From: Pontederia crassipes
Taxonomy: Eukaryota > Streptophyta > Magnoliopsida > Commelinales > Pontederiaceae
NCBI GenBank assembly: GCA_030549335.1
Contig: CM060196.1
Location: 14,709,501-14,773,500, forward strand
DNA: 64,000 nt
Direction: 5' to 3'
Shown in pieces: positions 36,973 to 51,200 of the stretch. The first letter of the stretch is position 1; the number at the start of each line of letters is the position of its first letter. Under the pieces are notes generated by a model, which saw only the letters and a program-made list of their open reading frames with translations, searched no databases and had not been told where the DNA came from. The translations under genes and the position numbers were made by a program.

Positions 36973-38338
36973 TCCTTAGGATCAGAGAGGGCCTCAACAT
37001 CGTTTTCTTTCCCAGGTCAAGCACAGTGCTCAGAAGATATGCACAATACAAGAACACGTCGAGGTAAATTTGGATGCAAAAGTAGACCATAAACATAAAC
37101 TGATATAGATTTGGCCCTTCACACATCAAAGAAGTCGACAACTGTAGCAGTTTCATGCACTACTTATTATATTGATGACAGCTACTTGAAATCAATTAAT
37201 GCACAACACATTAAATTTAAGGACATGGACGGTGTGGATGGCCCCGTCAATGCATGGTTTCATGCCATATCATGTCATACGTACATGTCATACGTAGCAA
37301 GTACAGACAATATGCAACTAATAGCTATTGTTAATATTTTTTTTTCAAGATTGTGTTCCAAGAATATTAACATGGATAAATCCTATCTACAGTTAATGTT
37401 TGATAAGCGAATAGCATGGAAGATAGTATAATGCTAACAAGGACCATTTTTTATGAAGCAACTTAGATACATTATTAATCATTCTATTTGAAAATTTTCA
37501 GAATTCATTACATGGTTACATATGGCTGCAACATAAATATTGATATAATTTTTTTATCGAAATATTCATTCAATCATTTTTTTAAATATCAATTAATAAA
37601 TAATATTCATTCAATCATTTTTTTACTTTTTGTTTTGTTTATCTACAATAATATGTGGCCAAAAAATAAAATACTTTTTAGGAATATTTTAGCAACCTTT
37701 ACTTTTTAATTATTTAAATTATTAATAGTTATCAAATACTATAATGTGATGTTATTAAAAATTTAAATAATGAAAATATATTTGAGTAATAATTTAAATT
37801 ATTAATTAATTAAATCGGTAACACATCGTCGAACTCAAGAGATAAGAACTAAGAACATGAAAGATAAGGGATTAATCCAAAGAACCGGACGTCAGATTAA
37901 TTCGAAGTCACAGCTCAAAGATCCTGCTGATCATATCTATCTAATTTTTGGATTAATTAAATTCACAAGCATTAATTACTAATATTTGCATACAAGTTAA
38001 AAAATGAATGTTTTAATTAACGTAATGATCACATCAAAATGTTGATTCCAAGTGCCTGACAGGTCAAAATGTGACCTAGAGGATTTTAAAAGCTAGGTTA
38101 AGTAATTCTTCCATCTTTTTCTCTCTATAAAAAAATATATTTCAAGATAACAAGTTGTTATTTAATAAATGAACCAAATGCTCATATCACAATGTAAGGA
38201 AGGATCTATCTCAATCGCATATTGTTACAATTGTATAACTTATAACTATCTTGAACCTAGTTATATTATTTTTGCATTTCTTAACTAATTGTTTCATTAA
38301 ATACAATTGAAGTGTTAAAACTATTATCTAGTAACTTA
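36973..38338. other. AT-rich intergenic DNA
   Basis: No coding frame or recognised element. CATTCAATCATTTTTTTA occurs twice near 37566 and 37609. Confidence 0.5.
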
Positions 38339-38448
38339 GAGGGAGTGCTTGATTAAACTTATAAACAGGTGAAATTAAGTTATAAGTAATGGTATTTTTT
38401 CATATTTGGTAAGCAAAAAATTTAAAACTTATTATACTAAGTTATAAG

Positions 38449-38489
<41 letters not shown>

Positions 38490-38850
38490 GACCACAACTT
38501 ATATCTTCTTTATTTATCAACTATTTTATCAAAATAATGAATAGCATAAAAATATTTTTCCTTGTGTTCATTCCCTTCCTTTAGTTTTTTTTATTTGACT
38601 AAAATATTATTATATTAATATTGATATACATATATATAATAAATTAGATCATTTTAACATTTTTATTTATAAATTATGATTAAATTTCAATATTTCTGTA
38701 TTTTCTATTTCAAGAGCATTTACCTTTTATTCATAATAATAACTTAATACACCAAGCGATACACAACTCATCATAATCATCCTCATCATTTGCACATAAT
38801 TGTTTATTTTTATAAATAAGTGCTTATCAGCTACACCAAATAGGCTCTAA
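38339..38850. mobile_element. hAT-type MITE candidate with (AT)n inside
   Basis: The left edge, GAGTGCTTGATTAAACTTATAAACAG, mirrors the right edge, which on the other strand reads GAGCCTATTTGGTGTAGCTGATAAGCACTTAT. These are weak terminal inverted repeats of the ...TTGGTxxAGCTTATAAGC type common in plant hAT MITEs. An (AT)n run lies at 38451-38487. No clear 8-bp target duplication was seen. Confidence 0.4.
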
Positions 38851-40049
38851 ACATTACTGACACTAATCAAATCACTATTTTCTATGCCAAATATGAGACT
38901 GAGAGCTTGATATTGTCAGCATAAAATGTAATTTAATTAATTTCTGGATAGTTACCACAATGATTCTGAAATATAATGCTAGAAATTCAATAATGCAACA
39001 AAAATAGTATTGCTTCACTGGCTGGGCCAGACAAAATGAGGACTCAACTTTTACTGCAGAAAACAAAATTCTCCCAGAATTTAATTTCTGGATCTAGTGT
39101 GAGAAACAGCTACTAGGTTTCTCCTCTTTTTCAGTTGAGTATAAAAGCATGATGCATGAAAGGAAATTGAAAATAAACAGGACGTGAAAACATTCATGAT
39201 GAGAATCAAACTCTTATAAATGAAAGAATTCAATTACAACAATCTTCTCTCAACTTTGTTTCTCAATGTTCCTCAACCACTAGAGAAGCAATTTGCATCT
39301 CTAGCAAATTAATGTTGGAAGGCAAAGAAGAAATCATAGCCCTTATGCATGTCAGTTACAATATTCTATATAGGAATCCAACTCAATGACGAAATTGATT
39401 TTCTAGTATACATCATTGTCATAAGATGCATGATTTAACCACAGGAAAGAGAAAGAACAGAAAAAATATGCAACCAAACTAACAGCTAAGACATGCACTA
39501 GATATGGATATAACAGTTCCCAAAATTCTCCCATAGAAAAAAGGAACAGTATGTCAAGCTATGTTTATAACTTGCCAGTTTACAGATCTTGCACTGACTT
39601 GCATGACCAATAAATAAAGACATAATAATTCTTACATAGCTCGAGATGCCCATTGTTGACACTCAAGTCAATGAATTAAATAAGACTATTGATTGGACAG
39701 TAGACATATTCAATTTAGTGGTTTCCAAAAGAGAAGCTCCTGTTCTAATCTTACTATGCCATAGAGGACTCCGGTTCAAGAGGGTATTGATCAAGAATGC
39801 ATTATCAAATATCCTCTTTTTCTCAGAAAACATGGAGCATCAATCCACACCATTTGTGGTTGTGTAGAAATATAGATAACAATAAAACTCATGACATACA
39901 TTGAACATATTAAGAAATTAAGGAAATAGATTACAAAATAGAAATATAAGTTATTTTGACTATAGAAAAGCAGATGCAAAGCAATAGAGTTAATGACTAT
40001 AGCTAACGAAAAAAATAACTAGTTGAGGCTCCACTGACATGGCAAAGAT
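38851..40049. other. Intergenic DNA and probable 3' UTR of the At4g37920-like gene
   Basis: No gene is seen. The part nearest 40049 should include the 3' UTR of the minus-strand gene. Confidence 0.45.
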
Positions 40050-43000
40050 CTACAAAAAGTTGTCCTTCACTAGTTTTTTCAAGACCTCTAACCTCTCAAT
40101 GATCTTTGGGTTCATTAAGTCCCTTGCTTCCCTTATGAGAGTTCCTTCTCTACTGAACTGATAAGCATCCACCACTGTCCTCATCCAAGTGTACAATGCA
40201 TCTGGTGTTCTGCAATCCAAATTACAGATGTTGAAGCAAAATTACTCAAGAAATAAAGAACCAAATGAACTAATATACGAGGAGTCTAAATCCGGTGGAA
40301 AAAAGTAATTAGTTTAAATACAGCAGAGCATACGTGCACAAGGAGTCAACATCTTTCCCTTCTAATTCAACCCCAGGGGTAAATGCAATAAAATTACTCA
40401 AGAAATAAAGAACCAAATGAACTAATATACGAGGAGTCTAAATCCGGTGAGCATACGTGTACAAGGAGTCGACATCTTTCCCTTCTAATTCAACCCCAGG
40501 GGTAAATGCATCTTTTAGCGCACACAATTGCTCCTCAGGATCATCAATCGTCAGAAGGTATTTCAATATCCTGATTTCTTTTGGCATGAGTCTTTGAAGG
40601 TTACCAACTGCAGTCTTATACAAATGATATAGTATGTCCTTTGCCTGCAATGAGATTAAACCAGAAGGTTACATTTAAATGAAAGACGAGCAAATAAAGC
40701 AAGTATAACCAAAATGTTGTATGCATATACATTCAACTTACAGGCTAATCATATTTCAAATATTGATGACTTTTTTCCTTTTTTGTGAAAGAAAGGATGA
40801 CTACGGGATTTCAGTATTCACACGCAAATAAATACCTTTAGAACCAATGAATGTGTAATGGGACTGCAGGCCATGGGACAGGTTATGAATATGACTTCTA
40901 AACTACATCCAATGACTTGCAAATGTCCTATTTCCATGTTTTCTTACCTCATCTTTCACCAAATTTGATTCTTTGGCAGATGACCAAGCTCTAGTAAGCA
41001 TCAGCATCAACGCAGAATCAAGTTCTTTCTTCTCTGCCAGGCTGTCAATTTTCTTGCATGCAGCATCTAAAGTAGGCGAATTGATGATGTCATTAAGTTT
41101 CAACTCAGCAGCATTCAAGGCCTCGATACTTTCTGATGCATTATCATAGGCTTGCACAGCAGCTAGGGAAAGATTGGCAAGCTTCGCCAAATCTAGAATT
41201 TATCAACAACCAATGTCATTATGGAAAAATAAAAATTGCAAGACAAACTTTTTAATGTTCAACATGAAAAGGTGCTGCAACAATGAAAAACACTACCAAT
41301 GTCCATAATTCTGGTTTAATTGTATGACAACTTGGGAAAATGAAGCTATGATTTCTCCACTTTTTACAAGCTTTTTTTTTGTATTTTTGAGAGCCATTTT
41401 CCAAGATTAGCTCAATTATGTGCATTAAAACCGAGACATATCAAACATGTACCATGGCAACCACATCAAGACACATTACCGTGGTGATATTTTCCTTCAT
41501 AAAACTGGGTCCATACTTCACATAAGGATGTGACAAATACAACAGATCTAATAACCTTCAACCTCTAAAATTCTTTACAAAGAGAAAATTATGCTTCAGG
41601 CAGATATTAGAAAAAGTATGATTACTATGTAATGTGATTTCATTCAATAAAGACGACATGAAAAAGAATGTGCAAAATAACTCAATTGCATGATAAAATA
41701 ATTAGCATTTGTTGGTTTGTAGTTATATACTAACATGAAAATGAAACAAAGCATGGGCGGTAACCGACAAATGCTGCCTTTACAGTAATTGCAAGGAAGA
41801 TAAAAAAGCTTTCGAAAAACATGAAAGAGATTGCATTATTTGATAGCTAAATACCATTCTGTTTCATAGGGTCTTCATAATATGATTCAACTACAGTATG
41901 AAGGTGTATGAAAAATTCCTTTGTGAAATCTTTTCGTCGCCTAGCAACAATAGCATTCATTTCAGATGGTGCCTCTTTAATCTCTTCCAATAGTTCATTA
42001 TGTCTTTGGACATCATCATCAATCTGCAAACATGCTAGCAATAATTGATCAAATAGTTCCAATAAAGAGAGAAAAGGCATAGGATAACTAACAATTACCA
42101 ATGGTCCGACCTGATAAATTTATCATTTCTCAAATAAATATATGATAAGAGGTGGATGACAAGGAACATTACAAGTTGAATTTAGAATTTAGATTTAGTG
42201 TTTAAGGTGTCAAGGAAAAAAAATGGAAGGTCCCATGTTTACATAATGTTGCGATTTTAATGTCAATAGAATTTCAAATACCTCTTTCAGTTTCCTACTA
42301 AGTCGAAGTAGCTTGTGCTGCATCCCTGGATCAGTTTCAGCATCTGCCCTTTCCTGACAACGTTTATAAAAATGAGGTCGGATAGTATTCCATTCCCTGC
42401 TAAATGCTAGCAATCTTCTCCAATCTGTTGTTGTAGGTTTATCAACCATGAATACATCAATGAGTTTGTCACAAACTCGAATCATCTTTGAGTCACTTAA
42501 AACTTCTGTATCACTGTTGTTATGTTCTATGCCATCACTATCTTCAACATACTGATCATATGTGCTAGTATCAGTATTGTGAAGATTTGAGGACGATTCT
42601 CCAGTGCCATTGCTGGGTAGTACTGTCATATTCTCAAGTGCTGCAAGAGAGGAGTCTCCTTTTATGAAGAAAATTCAGAATAGTTTTTCTTTTTTGTACC
42701 AGATAGCAAGCCATGGAGTGTTTAATGCAAAGAATAACCCATTAATAAGGTGTACATGTTATGTTATATGCTACTATTATAATTCCCCCACCCCCACAAA
42801 TGTTTCCAATGGTCCATTTGGAGAAGCTGAAACCCTAAGCCCCTATAAAAGAAACCAAAATAAATTTAAGCATTATAGCTGCCCCACTCTCTTCTTTTGC
42901 CTTCACATGATTGGCAACTTCCTGCTGATCCTTTCTTCTGCCTCCTACATTATCTCATAATAATCACGTATTCACAGGTAACTGCGAGTATATATTTTGT

Positions 43001-45821
43001 TATTAAGTTGTCTTTCTACGGATGAAGTGAGTTAATTTTTTTCTACTTTGCTGCCGTGCCTAATCAGCTATAGAAGTAGGTTTTTAATTATTTAATATTT
43101 ACAGATCTATCCATGATTGATAATTCAATGAATATAGACTTGCATTATATTTTAAAAAACTAGATAAGCTATTTCTTCTAAAATATTCGAAAATAATATT
43201 TTATTTATTTTAATTCTTGATTAAAATAATATTTGTCTTGTATAACCTGTTATCATTATGGAATGAAATTTTACATTAATTTTTCGTTTTAATATATTTC
43301 TTTATCTTTGAGTCAATGTTCTAATTAAATTAATGGATCTGTTTCAAAATATTAAATATTTTCTTGTAGCGAAAGTAGGTTACCAAATATTAGAATTCAG
43401 AAAAATATTTTATAAATATTAGAACACTGAATTTATTAAATTAATAAAATAATAATTAATTGGTAAAATAATTAGTATGCTTATTTTTTTGTTTTGTTAT
43501 TACACGAAGATCATATTTTTATATATGTTTCAAAGTCAATGTGATAATTAATATGATTTTTGCAGGATTTAACTAATTGAGCATAAAACTAAGGATTATT
43601 CTTGCATAATATATCTTGTGGACTTTAAGGTATGTAATTTTAAACTTGAAAGTAATTTTCTTTCACTAAATATTATTTTTTTAGGATATTAAAATATATT
43701 ATTCATATTTATGTTTATTCAATATGGATGAAAAAAATAACCACAATTGATGCATTTTTCAAAAGAAAGAATGTGGAAAGTTCAAGTTCAACTTCGATTG
43801 ATCAATCAAATACACACGAGGATATTGGTCAATTAAATTATGATAACAATCCTATTAAATCCTTCTAAAAAAAACAATCCTATTAAATCTTGTCGAATCG
43901 ACACTAATAAAAATTTTGAGAACAATTCATTTGAGTGTGATCCTAGTTTGCGAAGGCAAATATGGGAGTATCCTATTGATATGCACGACGAAATCGAAGA
44001 GTTTATATTAAAGTAGGTCCATATCAACGCAATCTTTTTGAGTATCCAACATATGGAGGAAAACATCAAAGAAAGTTTTCAACAACAATGGTTTAAACTA
44101 TTTTCATCATGGTTGGAATATTCTCCATCTAAGGATGCAACACTTTGTCTTCCATGTTTTCTATTTCATAAGCAAAATGGACCTTTCGGATCAAATGCAT
44201 TCGCTATAGATGGATTTCGAAATTGGAAAAAGGTTAAAGATGGTAAAAAATTGTGCATTTTTAGCACACATAGGAAAAGCTCTTACTTCCCCTCATTGGA
44301 ATGTCGAAAAAGCTTGGATGGATTTAATTGATCAATCTTCATACATTTAGAGTATACTTGAGCATTATACATCTTTTTCTTAGAAGAGCATTATACATCT
44401 TAACTAATTAAAGAGAACAGAATTCATTTAAAATTTTCAATTGATGCAGTTAAATGACTCGCATTTCAAGGATGTACCTTTCGAGGGAATGATGAAAGTA
44501 AAACATCACAAAGACCGAAAAATTTGTGAATTATTAAATTTCTTGGGTTCTTACAATGATGAAGTAAGAAAGTCTCTAGATAAAGCTCCACATAATGTTC
44601 TTATAATTCACCACAAATACAAAAAAAAATTTGCAAGTCCTCTCAACAAAAAACAAAAAAAAAAGATTTGTGAAGAAATTGGTGATGAAGAATTATGATC
44701 ATGTTAGACAACTTTCTAGATTTGAAGAATTATCAACTATATCTGATCTTAGTCAATGGTTGGTGAGAACAAGGAAATCACACATTTATCCTCTTGTATA
44801 TAGAATAGTGACGCTTATCCTAACTCTTCCAATTTCTATGGCTACTATATTTTTTTCAACAATGAAGATAATGACATAAACTTTGGAATAAGATTGAAGA
44901 TGAATTTATTTCTGATTGTTTGTCAGATTATATTGAAAAGGAAATTGCAGAAAAATTTACTATTGATTCAATTATTGATGTTTTTTGTAATTTGAAAGAA
45001 CATTGATCTCTTTTTTGACATGCCAGTTCTATTATAAAATTAGTTTATCAATAAATGATATTATTTTATTTACAAAGTTATGATTTATGACATCTTGCCT
45101 CCCCACCTCCCCGGACATTTTCTCCTGGCTCCATTCCTGGTCAAACGAGCAACTAAACAATAAGATTGACAGACTTGTGCCAGGAGCCCAGCGCAGGTAT
45201 TATCAGTTGACTGTTTAGATATAGATTGGCAGACTTGCTATGAAAATATGACGAGCTATCATGCAATATCATAGAGCTTAACTCACCTGAGACAAACATC
45301 TTAATTCAGTGAGGGAGGTGTTTCAGCAAACATTCAGGAAAGCTCGTTTACGCATAGGGTTTACGCGAGACATTTGTTCAAACATATACGGAGCATACTA
45401 CTCCAGCGGAAGAGACGAAACTAAAAGCACACGACTTGGTGGCAAAGACGACTCCAGTGACATGCAATGCTGCGTCGTGGAAACAGAAACCTGAACAAGA
45501 GTACGACCTACGACAACTACTCCACTAAATACCCAACAAGATCATCTTTTTTTTTTTTCCCATTTATGACTCAAAGGTAACGGATTGGGGCAAGTAATTA
45601 CCTCGAGCCTTTAAGGCAAGGCGAAGAGCTCTAGACGTAGGAAGAGGGAAATCCACACGGCTTCCAGGGAGGGGACCTCTACATCTGGGAACCCGGTGAG
45701 GCGGAGGGAACCGAAGAGTGCGGGGGAGAGCGCAGGAAGTAGAAAGAGATGCCGAAGAGGAGGAAGAAGAAGAGGGCGACGGAATCGCCATAACCAGCTG
45801 CTGTAGCGATGTGGTGCCCAT
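40050..45821 (-). CDS. Plastid-targeted protein, At4g37920-like (PRDA1-type family), 6 exons
   Basis: Exons, 5' to 3': 45821-45602, 42640-42282, 42023-41855, 41192-40948, 40644-40457 and 40209-40050. They join in frame to 446 residues. The first exon is Ser/Arg/Pro-rich and acid-poor, a typical chloroplast transit peptide. The body has blocks I recall from Arabidopsis At4g37920, chloroplastic, such as VFMVDKPTTTDWRRLL, ARRRKDFTKEF, ALNAAELKLNDIINSP and LQRLMPKEIRILKYL. The related PRDA1 protein supports plastid-encoded RNA polymerase activity, so a plastid gene-expression role is possible but not shown. A second in-frame ATG (MAIPS) lies 10 codons inside. Intron 1 is about 3 kb and contains a hAT fossil. 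A tandem duplication crosses the 3' border of exon 5. Confidence 0.88.
40238..40510. repeat. Tandem duplication across an exon-intron border
   Basis: Copy 1 (40238-40387) and copy 2 (40390-40510) share AATTACTCAAGAAATAAAG through CCAGGGGTAAATGCA. Copy 2 holds the used 3' end of exon 5 with its donor at 40457/40456. Copy 1 repeats the last 50-60 coding bases and the donor but lacks an acceptor. Copy 2 has lost about 28 bp present in copy 1. Confidence 0.9.
43722..45010 (+). pseudogene. hAT transposase fossil (zinc-finger MYM type 1-like) in an intron
   Basis: Shifted plus-strand frames read, in order: an N-terminal segment (DAFFKRKNVESSSS, near 43750), a TTF-type zinc-finger-like part (FSSWLEYSPSKDATLCLPC, then FRNWKK), a middle part (LLNFLGSYNDEVR...), and a C-terminal hAT dimerisation-like part (VYRIVTLILTLPISMATIFF...MKIM, near 44800; DYIEKEIAEKF, near 44925). 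Stops and frameshifts break it in several places. It lies antisense inside intron 1 of the At4g37920-like gene. The text CCCCGGACATTTTCTCCTGGCTCC near 45110 resembles hAT flanks, but terminal repeats were not defined. Confidence 0.75.
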
Positions 45822-46020
45822 CGGAGGTTTCGTGTGTGCAACTACAAACGCAGCAGCGGGCGAACAGAGGATTTTGTTCTATCGAAGACGGAAAGAAATA
45901 AAACGAAGCCGAAAACCGATAGACGGGCAAAATAGTGGAAAATTCCCCGAAAATTGCAAGAGGCCTTTAAGTTTTAATCCCACAATTTCCCTTTTTTGCC
46001 GGGTGAAATTTAATTTCTAA
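45822..46020 (-). promoter_or_regulatory. 5' UTR/promoter region of the At4g37920-like gene
   Basis: This is the sequence directly upstream of the ATG. An upstream ATG in another frame (45841) overlaps the main start. No clear TATA box was picked out. Confidence 0.35.
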
Positions 46021-48202
46021 ATTTATAAACTTTTAAAAATATTAATGAGTGGGTGGAGTCAGGAGTGAGTGATGTATCTATCATTTTCGAGTTTATTTTT
46101 TTATACATTAAAAAATCTTGGCGATAAAATAAAACGTAACGGTTTCCTCCAACACAAAATTTCATTTAAACCATGTCGACGAGACCAGAACAAAAACAAG
46201 GTCCAAATGTTTGAGATTTTCTAAACCCAGCCCGATTTATAATATGTATATATATGTTGCTAATTGTATATAGTTGAGATTTATTATTTTATGTTGCTTA
46301 ATTTTGTAATTTGTAAATGCACACAAATATAAGTGCTGTTATATTGTTATTTTCATAGTTAGTTAGATGCTAAATAATTTTACTTAAAGTTCATGGTTTT
46401 AAAAATTATTTTAAAATAAATCGAGAGTCTCATTAAATTGGCATCGGGATCATTTTTTTCCCGGTAATAGTGGATTGGGACCGGGACGAATAAATCACGA
46501 TCCATATTCATATCCACATAAAAAAGCACTAACGCCATTTATTTCCTTTTTCCAAGTTTATTAATAAAAAAACTCACTATTTTATTTTTTTTAAAAAGTT
46601 AAGCATTTTAATTTGTATGAAACTTTTTGTGAAAAACAAAATCCTCCATTTCTAGTTTGTGTTGAACTGAAGGTGGTCGGGTTGTGTTAAATTTTTTTTC
46701 TTTAAAAAGTATATTGGAAGTTTTTTCCAATTCAGTTTTTTTATAAAATTAAAACTACCTTAAAACTATTTTAAATTTTTTCCTTTAACAGATTGTATTT
46801 TTTATCAAATAATATTTTTATACCCCTATTTTAATACGATAGCATTTCTACAATTCAAATAGTAAAATAAATTTAATATAATACATTTACTCTTACGAGT
46901 AAAATAAAAGTTAATACTAAAATTTAAAATACATCAAATAAGAGTTCAAAATATAGTAGAAGGATATCAAGTCATACAAACAATTATATGAAAGATAAAA
47001 AAAATGACTCGTGAATTAATCATATAAATAAAACATTTACAAGTAAAAAAAATTCTCGGTGAAATTCTAGTTTGAATGAATTGATTTTAGTTAATAAAAA
47101 AACTAAAATATAATCAGTTTCTAATCTTTTTTATTTGATTTTTTTCAAGTCGGATTGATCAGCTCGTTTCAGGCGAATTAACACTTTTCACCATAAATAA
47201 TTCTCTTAATTACAAATTCCTGCAAATCTTATTCCTTCACCCAAATGCAGGCTAAGTAAATAGCATTTATTTTTCATCAAGAATTTCACCTTTAGTTGTG
47301 TGATCTCTAGGAATGAGATAGCCAGCGTCCACAATGATAGAGATTATGTGAGCTTCTAGGACTGATAACAGAGTATGAATGGCAGTATGATACGTTGATT
47401 CTTATATACTTGCGTAGGTGATCATTCCAACAACATTTAAAGGTTTCACAAGACAAGTCCATACAAACGAGACATTTCTTATAATAATGATGTACAAGAA
47501 TGATTTACAGAGTAATAATCTTTGCAGCAGAACTGGTATCCAATTCTTGTGCCGAGAGACACCTAAATTCCCTGAGACAAAAGATCTCACATGAGAACAA
47601 GTTGTATTCCAAATGCAAGTCCGATTTATTGATATCAAACATTCACATGAAGGTCGTACTTTGCTTTGATTCTCTTGAGTAGGAATACAAAAATATTGAT
47701 ATAAAAAATATTTAATTATGTCACTGAAACATGCGCAAGGTGCATTTGACTTTCTATTGCATCAGTCACATCTTGCATTCCATGGTATCACATATGAATA
47801 AGTTGGTTAAATACAGTATTTTTTCTGAATTACCAAAACGAAGTTGCTTTCACAGAAGAACATTCTGTCCAAATTCCTGAAAGGAAAATCAATTATTTCA
47901 TTCAACTGTTTTTACATTGTGATTAAAGGGGGATGGGGGTGGATGAAAAAAAACTACAAAGTGGTAATGCATATAAGTTTAAAACTTAATCTATGGTTTC
48001 CCTATCTTTCTATCAGAGCTCATGCATCAATGCATTGCAAGCACTAACTAAAATTTCAATCAAATATTTCAAAACAAAATGAAATATCCTTGGTTCAAAC
48101 AATTATAAATACTGATGAATTTCTATGCCTCACCTGATGAAGTCAAATTGCTCCGGCAATCGGAAAATTTTGGAGCAAAAAAACATACTGGGAAGGCAAA
48201 AC
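46021..48202. other. Intergenic DNA and probable 3' UTR of the EMB1703-like gene
   Basis: AT-rich, with no gene recognised. The right part adjoins the stop codon at 48203 and should include the 3' UTR. Confidence 0.45.
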
Positions 48203-51200
48203 TTAGAGCCTTTGAATCTGACCAGTAGATCTTTGAGTTTTAGCAGGCCTGGCAGTTATATTTTTTGATCTTCTGCATGGAAAAGGAAAAAGCTAACAAA
48301 GTGTAGGAACTACGGAAACAACCAACAATTGCCAGTGTGAACCACATTTTATTGAATGAAAACGTTTTTGCTCTCAATATTTCAGAAAAACTTCTGTTAA
48401 TATGAAAATACTTGGCTTTCAAAAATGACAAACTAAAAAATATTTCAGAGATGGCTTCCATAAAATAATTGTCGATGTAGATCTTGGTAGATATTTTTTT
48501 CTAACTCTCAAAGAAATGTTTTTTTCTCAATGTTTCAGAAAAAGTCTTGCTGATATAAAAATACTTGGTTTTCATGACATGAAAGATTAATGTCTTAGAA
48601 TATTTTATAAAAAAAGTTCTGGAATGATTGTTGTACCTCTTGGTAGATTTATCGGCAGTAATCACACCTTTCATCAGGGTATGAATGTTAACTGATCTTT
48701 CGCTCATGATCTTATCATGGTAAATTTTGCTTCCAACTTCAGTTATTTCCTCCTCCACTTCCTCCAGTGTCTTGTCAACATTGAGTTTGATTTCCCCTTT
48801 CCTAATAACAGTGACACTGAAGCCATTGGCCTTGGCATCCCTGAAAGCATCCTGTGTGGCAATTTCAACAACTCTTAAGAAGCAAAATTTAATGCCGGGA
48901 ACTTCGAGCACAAGCACAAGCACTCCAATCAGAGAATGAATAAGCACTAACAACAATCACTGAGAACACACTAGATTTCAAACATATAAGAATGGAGGAG
49001 CACAAAGAGCCTATCAACTAACAATGAGGTAAATATTGAGGTCACTGAAACTATTCCAAAATATTTAGAAAGTTCCTTGAAAGCACAAAGTTGGAGATCC
49101 ACAATGATCCCCATGATAGAATAAACATGTTTTCAAGCAGCTCCAGGCAATCCATGATTTTCCACAAATAACACTGACTTCTAAAACAAAAGCAAAGCAT
49201 ACGTAAAAAAGGTCATCTAGTGCAAAATAAGCTAAAATAACAAAAAAGTTTGATTCTATTTACAAACTGGGATAGGCCTAGTTAACTAAGAAATAAAAGG
49301 TCCACTTTCCCACTGGATTTTTCTATGTGGGTATCTATAATACTAATAACTGTATGATTTGTATTGAAGAATAGATGTCAATTCACTTTTAGTAGGAGAC
49401 TACAGATTCTATATGTACTTTTAATACTGTGATATTAGTCCAAGCAGCTAATGCATTATATTTTCATCTTTAATGTCTATATTATAAAACGAGTATTCTA
49501 CCGTCCTCTTGGTCATTCAATTAAGCTCCTGAAGACAGACTAAAGCAAATGCATATGCAATTGGATTAAAGTTGTGCTGTGAAGCTTCTACCTTCTGGTG
49601 ATAACACATAAGGATTTATTTACAAACATTTTACCATCTTGTCAGGACTGACATAAAACTGTAGCTGCTGAGATCCATTAATTTACAAAAATTTTACCTG
49701 TAAAGCAACCTCGCAGGAAAAAATCACCTTCCATTTTCCATACATTAGTTAATGGAAATGAAATACAAAGAAGTATTAACAGACTAGGTTGTACTTGGAT
49801 TACATAATCTTGAGAGTTACCACCTTTATGAATACCATAAGAGAAAATATTGAGGTTGCAGAAAAGAAAAACACCAAGGTCACAGCCTGATTGTTAGAAT
49901 CATACTCTCTCCACTCTGGAATTATCTCCAATGATACTTTGTGGAGGCGGTAAACAAGGATCCACCTTAAGCACAAAGACGATCATGTTTCTTTTTAGGG
50001 GAAGACATCATGTTTTATTCACCAGAATATTAACAGAATTTTAAAAAACTTCAGTTGCAGTTTATCCATTTTACTTACTGCTCTCAGATATTAAATGCTT
50101 ATGAACATCATTGTTTGTAAAGCACTCCTGGTAGATGCAAGTTCACAGCAGCAAGAATAACATGCACACAAGAATTTACAATTCGAATGTAAAGGAAAAA
50201 AATGGAAAAACAAAATTATCAGCGGGACCCGTGTGAATGTGTTCTTACCTTTGGAGGTCTGGCAACAACAAAAGCTTTGCCACTTCCAATCATATCCATG
50301 TGAGCTTGTACTATATAGCAGAAATTCTTAGAATCCCCTGGGTCCTCAAATGCAATTACATGATATTGCTTGGGGTCCAGTTCAAGGTCTGCTGCCATTT
50401 CCAAGGAATAAAGTCCAATGTTTGGAGTTCCTTCTTCAATGGTGTATAGCTCTACACACTGTAATGAGGACAGGAAAAAGGAAAAAGAACAACATTAAAC
50501 TTTGTAGGAAAACAAAAGGAACCAAAAGCTCTCAAGGGAAAAAATATGGTCTTTCTTTGAAATAAATTTTCCACATTGGAATCAACAAAACCAAATCATA
50601 AAGCAAGCACATAAAGGAATGAAACGATGGTGCAACGATTGGCTGAATTAACAATTTACCAGCACATAAGGAAGATCCAGCCACCAGAGGTAGTCCTCTT
50701 CTTTCTCTTCTGCATATTCTCTGTACTTACTGGCTACTGCAGGTGCACCATACCTTTCTACCTCTTTTTTTATCTTCTCCATTTTTTTCTCTATATACCT
50801 ACGTTTTCTTTTGGGTATTTTTGTTAGTAAATCTGCCACATTCCTTTTATCATCCTCAGTCATCCATCTGTTCAAATCCTTCCCCATGTTCTTTAGAACA
50901 GACTTAACTTCTGGATCTGTCTCGGCATTATAAACTTCTAGAAAACCTTGAGACCATTTCTTTGTATGTTGCCAGTGCTCCATTCCTTTTTTCTTTCCAG
51001 GCCTCGCAGTCCCATCACTGCATTCTATGAGTGTTGTTGGTCCAGCAAAGGAACCATCGACAGGTATATTCTTTATAGGATTACCTAACAAGGAAGAACT
51101 GCCATCAGAATTTGATGGTTCCTCCATATTTTGAAGACTGTGTTTAGTATCCTTTCCTGGGAATATAGGTCTTTGATGCCTCAGAAATTCAGGGTCTCTT

